Assembly: GCA_014894735.1 (NCBI GenBank)
Contig: JADBKX010000120.1
Coordinates: 1 to 10,747, forward strand
Reading direction: 5' to 3'
Source of the DNA: Candidatus Sediminicultor sextus
GTDB lineage: Bacteria > Atribacterota > Phoenicimicrobiia > Phoenicimicrobiales > Phoenicimicrobiaceae
DNA: 10,747 nt
Part shown: positions 7,401-10,747 of the stretch, in pieces
How positions within the stretch are numbered: position 1 is the stretch's first letter
Layout of the letters: each line of letters begins with the position of its first letter
The notes under the pieces: model-generated
Told to the model about the DNA's origin: nothing
Databases searched by the model: none
Seen by the model: only the letters and a program-made list of their open reading frames with translations
Program-made: the position numbers and the translations under genes

Positions 7401-7799
7401 ATCGATTTTGAAGGCGAGCCAGCCCGGCCACTGGGGGAAAGAAGATTAAAACGTTGTCCTTTGAAAGATGTTGCCGGAATGCTCCGTTCTTTTCATTATG
7501 CTGCTTTTGCTCCCTTGATACAACAACATATTCCAGGGGATTATAAAATGCTGGAACCATGGGCAAACCTGTGGACCCACTACACCAGTAAAGTATTTTT
7601 AAAAGCTTATCTGGAACAAGCTCAAGAGAATTCATTCTTACCCGAAAAAAAGGAACAATTACCTCAATTGCTAAAAGTCTATCTTCTGGAAAAAGGGGTT
7701 TATGAAATAGGTTATGAGATGAATCACCGACCCAACTGGCTGCCGATCCCATTTAAAGGCATTTTATATGAATTAGGAGGGATTAATGAAGAAAAATAA
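4467..7799 (+). CDS. treS: Trehalose synthase-maltokinase fusion (TreS-Mak/Pep2)
   Basis: A two-enzyme protein of 1110 residues. The N-terminal GH13_16 part (about 1-545) interconverts trehalose and maltose. Its triad is D209 in GIRLDAVPYL, E251 in ILAEANQWP and D317 in FLRNHDE. The C-terminal part (from about 570, opening near the QRWFGKKSQ motif) is a maltokinase that phosphorylates maltose with ATP to maltose-1-phosphate, the GlgE donor. It shows the GVNPDLEVG motif, the kinase catalytic loop HGDYHLGQ with D963, and the metal-binding DFEGEP with D980. The linker (about 546-569) is rich in charged residues and P. An internal ATG at 6132 has no ribosome site, so a separately translated kinase is unlikely. 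Such fusions are known in many bacteria with the GlgE pathway; here it sits directly between glgE and glgB. All key residues are intact and there is no frameshift. Confidence 0.96.
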   Translation: MTTQETYLETPLWYKDAIIYELHVKTFYDKNEDGIGDFQGLTEKLDYLDRLGINTIWLLPFFPSPLKDDGYDIADYFNIHPNYGNLRHFKYFLKEAHRREMKVVIELVLNHTSDQHIWFQRARKGGPNSRWGKFYIWSETPDKYQEARIIFKDFESSNWTRDPISGYYYWHRFYSHQPDLNYDNPEVQKAMLKVIDFWMKMGVDGIRLDAVPYLFEREGTNCENLPESLDFLKKIRSYMDKHYQNRMILAEANQWPEDAIQYFGQGDACHMAFHFPLMPRMFMALKMEDRFPIIDILEQTPSIPENCQWALFLRNHDELTLEMVTDEERDYMYRVYARDTTARINLGIRRRLAPLLDNHRRKMEIMNILLFSLPGTPTIYYGDEIAMGDNHFLGDRDGVRTPMQWSTDRNAGFSRANTQKLYLPVIIDPEYHYETVNVENQERNHTSFLWWMKRVIDMRKKYKAFGRGEIEFLHPENYKILAFIRRYQDEIILVVVNLSRFSQVAELDLAQYAGYHPVEIFSKNQFPIIRETPYILTMGFHDYFWFSLQKEDDPGMTQKREQIPVLSTQTNWLNLFEGKTAQLLESTIIPSFLKEQRWFGKKSQRIRKVNITEKIPLRNTNSTSLLVFLKVSYDEGLEEYYLLPLSFLEKEKAEYFQREMPQSVLFKVHSDNQDGIVCDAVHDTAFHQTLFQLIAKRRMISGKQGTIRAYPGKYFRKLRRKALTFENSRLMGAEQSNSSIIYEKDAVLKLFRKLDEGVNPDLEVGKYLTEETNFANIPAFCGAIEFQQNDHSMITLGILYPFIQSVGNAWTYSQDALGRYYERVLSKIGELDKMPSLPDSLFDKLEQDIPEIFQELIGTPYIEMISLLGKRTAELHLALAQPSENQDFRPESFSILYQRSLYQSIQTSVKRTFQDLRKNARQLPEDLQDDLTQILTSESRILQYCKILLSSKIRGMKTRIHGDYHLGQVLYTGNDFYIIDFEGEPARPLGERRLKRCPLKDVAGMLRSFHYAAFAPLIQQHIPGDYKMLEPWANLWTHYTSKVFLKAYLEQAQENSFLPEKKEQLPQLLKVYLLEKGVYEIGYEMNHRPNWLPIPFKGILYELGGINEEK
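7775..7780 (+). promoter_or_regulatory. Ribosome binding site of glgB
   Basis: AGGAGG lies within the last codons of treS, 5 nt before the glgB ATG at 7786. It fixes that start even though the two genes overlap by 14 nt. Confidence 0.8.
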
Positions 7800-9714
7800 A
7801 TCCCATCAGATGGAATATTTTACCTTATTTAGTAAAGATGACATTTATCTACATCAAGAAGGAACCCATTACCGATTATATGAAAAATTAGGAGCACATC
7901 TGATAAAATTCAAAGAGAAAGAGGGCGTGTACTTTGCCATATGGGCTCCCAATGCCCAATCAGTTGCTGTTATCGGAGATTTTAATCAATGGCAATCCAA
8001 TACTCATTTGTTAAAGCAAATACATTCCGGCAGCGGCATATGGGAAGGCTTTATTTCCGAAATTGAAAAGGGAATGCGTTATAAATTCCACCTAAAATCC
8101 CGGCATAGGAGTTACCAGGCTGATAAAGGTGATCCTTTTGCCTTTTACTGGGAAAAACCGCCTCAAACGGCATCAATCATATGGGACTTAGATTATCACT
8201 GGCAAGACCAATCCTGGATGAGTCATCGAAAAGAATATATGGGCTTAAACCGGCCTTTTTCGGTCTATGAAGTACATTTAGGTTCCTGGCGACAACAACT
8301 TGATTCGACCAATGGTTCTCTGGATTACCGAAAATTAGTTCCTATACTGGCAGATTATGTGAAGCAGGCGGGTTTTACCCATGTTGAACTGCTTCCGATT
8401 ATGGAACACCCCTTTTATGGTTCCTGGGGTTATCAAACCCTGGGGTATTTTGCCCCGACCAGCCGTTACGGCTCCCCTCAGGATTTCATGTATTTTGTTG
8501 AATATCTTCATCAACAGGGAATCGGTGTCATTCTCGATTGGGTCCCTTCCCATTTCCCCGGCGATGAGTACGGACTGGTTTATTTTGACGGTACCCATCT
8601 TTACGAACACGCCGACCTACAGAAAGGTTTCCATCCTGACTGGCACAGCTACATCTTTAACTATGGAAGAAATGAGGTTAAAGAATTTTTAATCAGCAGC
8701 GCTCTTTTCTGGTTAGAAAAATATCATATTGACGGCCTGCGGGTAGATGCTGTTGCCTCCATGCTTTATTTGGACTATTCCCGAAAAGAGGGTGAATGGA
8801 TCCCCAATCAATTTGGGGGTAGAGAAAATCTGGAAGCGATTGACTTCATTAAAAAATTAAATGAAGCCATCTACCAAAATTTTCCAGATGTTCAAACCAT
8901 TGCCGAAGAATCTACCGCCTGGCCGATGGTCTCCCGTCCTCTCTATTTAGGCGGCCTGGGATTTGGAATGAAATGGAATATGGGCTGGATGCATGACACC
9001 CTGTCCTATTTTTCCGAAGACCCTCTCTTCCGTAAATATCATCACCAACAACTGACCTTCAGTCTCCTGTATGCCTTCAATGAAAATTTCGTCAGCTCTC
9101 TTTCTCATGATGAGGTCACCCACGGGAAGAAATCTTTACTGGAAAAAATGCCCGGAGACGATTGGAAAAAATTTGCCAATTTGCGTTTACTGTTTGGTTA
9201 TATGTTTGCCCACCCTGGAAAACAGTTAATTTTTATGGGGGGAGAATTCGGACAAAGAAAAGAGTGGAATCATGACACCAGCCTTGATTGGCATTTACTT
9301 GATTCCCCTCCTCATCAAGGAATCTTTAACTGGATTAAAGATTTAAATTATTTTTATAAAAATGAGAAAGCACTCTTCCAATTCGATTTTGAAGCCCAGG
9401 GATTTGAATGGATCGACGCCAATGATTCGGAACACTCTGTGCTAATTTTTCTAAGAAAAGGAGAAAAAAAAGATGACCAGGTCCTGATTGTCTGTAACTT
9501 TGTGCCGGTCCCCTGGCATCATTACCGCGTTGGGGTACCGAGTAAAGGAATATGGGAAGAAAAATTAAACAGTGATGCCCTTATTTATGGCGGAAGCGGA
9601 CAGGGAAATCTCGGCTCTGTGGAAACAACACCAAACCCCATTCACGGAAAAGATTATTCCCTTTCCCTTACCCTTCCTCCTCTAGGTATCCTTTTTCTAA
9701 AAAAGAGAGTGTAA
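7786..9714 (+). CDS. glgB: 1,4-alpha-glucan branching enzyme GlgB (GH13)
   Basis: GlgB cuts an alpha-1,4-glucan chain and rejoins the piece through an alpha-1,6 bond, turning the linear GlgE product into branched glycogen. After an N-terminal DIYLHQEGTHYRLYEKLGAH signature (19-38) comes a CBM48 domain (about 45-125, with GVYFAIWAPNA and VIGDFNQW). Then comes the GH13 barrel with D321 in GLRVDAVASM, E374 in TIAEESTAWP and D442 in SLSHDEVTHGK, and a C-terminal beta domain ending near the stop. The triad spacings (53 and 68) equal those of E. coli GlgB (D405, E458, D526). At 642 residues it is the shorter bacterial type with a single N-terminal carbohydrate-binding module. It overlaps treS by 14 nt in another frame, suggesting coupled translation, and is followed 5 nt later by the GH57 gene. 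Confidence 0.97.
   Translation: MKKNKSHQMEYFTLFSKDDIYLHQEGTHYRLYEKLGAHLIKFKEKEGVYFAIWAPNAQSVAVIGDFNQWQSNTHLLKQIHSGSGIWEGFISEIEKGMRYKFHLKSRHRSYQADKGDPFAFYWEKPPQTASIIWDLDYHWQDQSWMSHRKEYMGLNRPFSVYEVHLGSWRQQLDSTNGSLDYRKLVPILADYVKQAGFTHVELLPIMEHPFYGSWGYQTLGYFAPTSRYGSPQDFMYFVEYLHQQGIGVILDWVPSHFPGDEYGLVYFDGTHLYEHADLQKGFHPDWHSYIFNYGRNEVKEFLISSALFWLEKYHIDGLRVDAVASMLYLDYSRKEGEWIPNQFGGRENLEAIDFIKKLNEAIYQNFPDVQTIAEESTAWPMVSRPLYLGGLGFGMKWNMGWMHDTLSYFSEDPLFRKYHHQQLTFSLLYAFNENFVSSLSHDEVTHGKKSLLEKMPGDDWKKFANLRLLFGYMFAHPGKQLIFMGGEFGQRKEWNHDTSLDWHLLDSPPHQGIFNWIKDLNYFYKNEKALFQFDFEAQGFEWIDANDSEHSVLIFLRKGEKKDDQVLIVCNFVPVPWHHYRVGVPSKGIWEEKLNSDALIYGGSGQGNLGSVETTPNPIHGKDYSLSLTLPPLGILFLKKRV
9703..9709 (+). promoter_or_regulatory. 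Weak ribosome binding site of the GH57 gene
   Basis: AAGAGAG, within the last glgB codons, is 10 nt before the ATG at 9720. It is weaker than the AGGAGG sites of the upstream genes, so expression may depend on ribosomes finishing glgB. Confidence 0.4.
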
Positions 9715-9719
9715 ATAAT

Positions 9720-10747
9720 ATGAATCCAAACCAAAAAAAATATATTTGTATTCATGGCCATTTCTATCAACCTTCCCGGGAAAACCCCTGGTTAGAAGAT
9801 ATTGAATTACAGGATTCTGCCTATCCCTTTCATGATTGGAATGAAAAAATTTCCGAAGAATGCTATAAAGGGAACAGCAATTCGCGCATTCTGGATAAAC
9901 AAGGGAATATTATTAAAATTGTCAATAATTATTCCCGTATTAGCTTTAATTTTGGTCCCACCCTTCTCTCCTGGATGGAGAAACATCAGCCTGAAATTTA
10001 TCAAACTGTTTTAGAGGGAGACAAAATAAGTCAGAAACGTTACCACGGCCATGGTTCTGCTATTGCCCAAATCTATAATCATATCATTATGCCGCTAGCC
10101 AATGACCGGGATAAATATACCCAGATTTACTGGGGTATAAAAGATTTCCAAGCCCGCTTCCGCCGGTATCCCGAGGGGATGTGGTTATCGGAAACAGCGG
10201 TCGATTATCGAACCCTGGAAATCATGGCTGATTTGGGGATTCAGTTTACCATCCTTGCCCCTCATCAAGCTAAAAAAATTCGTAAAATGAAAGAAAATAC
10301 CCCCTGGCAAGAAGTCAATCAAACAAGCCTTAATACCAAACAGCCTTATGTATGTCATCTCCCTTCGGGGAAATTAATTTATCTTTTTTTCTATGATGGG
10401 CCTATTTCCCACGAGGTCAGTTTTGGAGATATTTTAAGTAATGGTGAAAAACTGGCCAATCGGTTGCTCAAGGCATTTTCCCAGGATAATGGTCCACCGG
10501 AATTGGTCCATATTGCCACAGATGGAGAAACTTACGGTCATCATCATCGCTTTGGTGATATGGCTCTGGCTTATTGCTTACATTACATTGAAGAAAACAA
10601 ACTGGCCACTATCACCAATTACGGAGAATACTTAGAATTTAACCCACCCGGCTATGAAGTGGAAATTGTGGAAAATAGCTCCTGGAGCTGTTTCCATGGG
10701 ATTGAACGATGGCGAAGTGATTGTGGCTGTTATTGCGGTATACACCC
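9720..10747 (+). CDS. Glycoside hydrolase family 57 protein, DUF3536 type (5' part)
   Basis: The first 342 residues of a GH57 enzyme that runs off the right edge. The family acts on alpha-glucans with retention (amylase, branching or transferase activities). The exact activity of this subgroup is not established from sequence. Visible motifs are HGHFYQP (H12-P18), GMWLSETAVD with the likely nucleophile E158, and HIATDGETYGHHHRFGD with the likely acid D268. The segment near the edge, SSWSCFHGIERWRSDCGC, is typical of GH57 proteins carrying a C-terminal DUF3536, usually about 800 residues in all. C324, C335, C337 and C339 form a cysteine cluster. The ATG 5 nt after the glgB stop is the natural start, since the HGHFYQP strand follows at once. 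Its place at the operon's end suggests trimming or rearranging of the GlgE/GlgB glucan. I give no gene symbol. Confidence 0.88.
   Translation, partial: MNPNQKKYICIHGHFYQPSRENPWLEDIELQDSAYPFHDWNEKISEECYKGNSNSRILDKQGNIIKIVNNYSRISFNFGPTLLSWMEKHQPEIYQTVLEGDKISQKRYHGHGSAIAQIYNHIIMPLANDRDKYTQIYWGIKDFQARFRRYPEGMWLSETAVDYRTLEIMADLGIQFTILAPHQAKKIRKMKENTPWQEVNQTSLNTKQPYVCHLPSGKLIYLFFYDGPISHEVSFGDILSNGEKLANRLLKAFSQDNGPPELVHIATDGETYGHHHRFGDMALAYCLHYIEENKLATITNYGEYLEFNPPGYEVEIVENSSWSCFHGIERWRSDCGCYCGIH

Noticed and set aside
7399..7752. Antisense reading frame over the maltokinase C-terminus
   Set aside because: A shadow of a strongly conserved coding region, with no recognisable product.
8381..8692. Same-strand frame inside glgB, with an antisense one at 8335-8610
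   Set aside because: Both sit inside the GH13 barrel of glgB, whose motifs are unbroken, and neither resembles a known family.
9460..9475. A8 run in glgB as a programmed frameshift site
   Set aside because: The frame continues uninterrupted through GlgB's C-terminal domain to a normal length, and I see no stimulatory structure.

Overview
The window looks like bacterial chromosome: AT-rich, with Shine-Dalgarno sites (AGGAGG type), a recognisable sigma-70-type promoter and tightly packed co-directional genes. Nothing in it marks a particular phylum. The gene set suits an anaerobic or thermophilic low-to-mid-GC bacterium, but that is only an impression. There are no mobile elements, RNA genes, CRISPR arrays or clear terminators.

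Layout: positions 1-138 hold no supportable gene. A short-type alpha-glucan phosphorylase (glgP, 139-1860) lies on the minus strand. A divergent intergenic region of about 295 bases (1861-2155) carries candidate promoters facing both ways and an 18-bp inverted repeat close to the predicted glgP transcription start. Rightward from a strong promoter-like site at 2058-2086 runs one apparent operon: a 94-residue DUF5752-like protein, glgE (maltosyltransferase), a treS-maltokinase fusion, glgB (branching enzyme), and a family-57 glycoside hydrolase cut by the window end. Its junctions are mostly tight: 9 nt, a 14-nt overlap and 5 nt. The exception is the gap before glgE, which is 52 nt to the only canonical start but 19 nt if translation begins at a better-placed ATT codon.

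Together the operon encodes the GlgE route from trehalose to branched alpha-glucan. TreS isomerises trehalose to maltose, the fused kinase makes maltose-1-phosphate, GlgE adds the maltosyl unit to a glucan, and GlgB introduces 1,6-branches. The GH57 enzyme probably trims or rearranges the glucan. The divergent phosphorylase would return glucose-1-phosphate from it. Catalytic residues of all the enzymes are intact in the visible sequence. No trehalose-forming genes (otsAB, treYZ, treT) or ADP-glucose genes (glgC, glgA) are present, so the source of trehalose is not visible here.

The least understood parts are the small DUF5752-like first gene, the non-canonical or frame-ambiguous glgE start, the palindrome at the glgP promoter, and the cysteine cluster in the GH57 protein.
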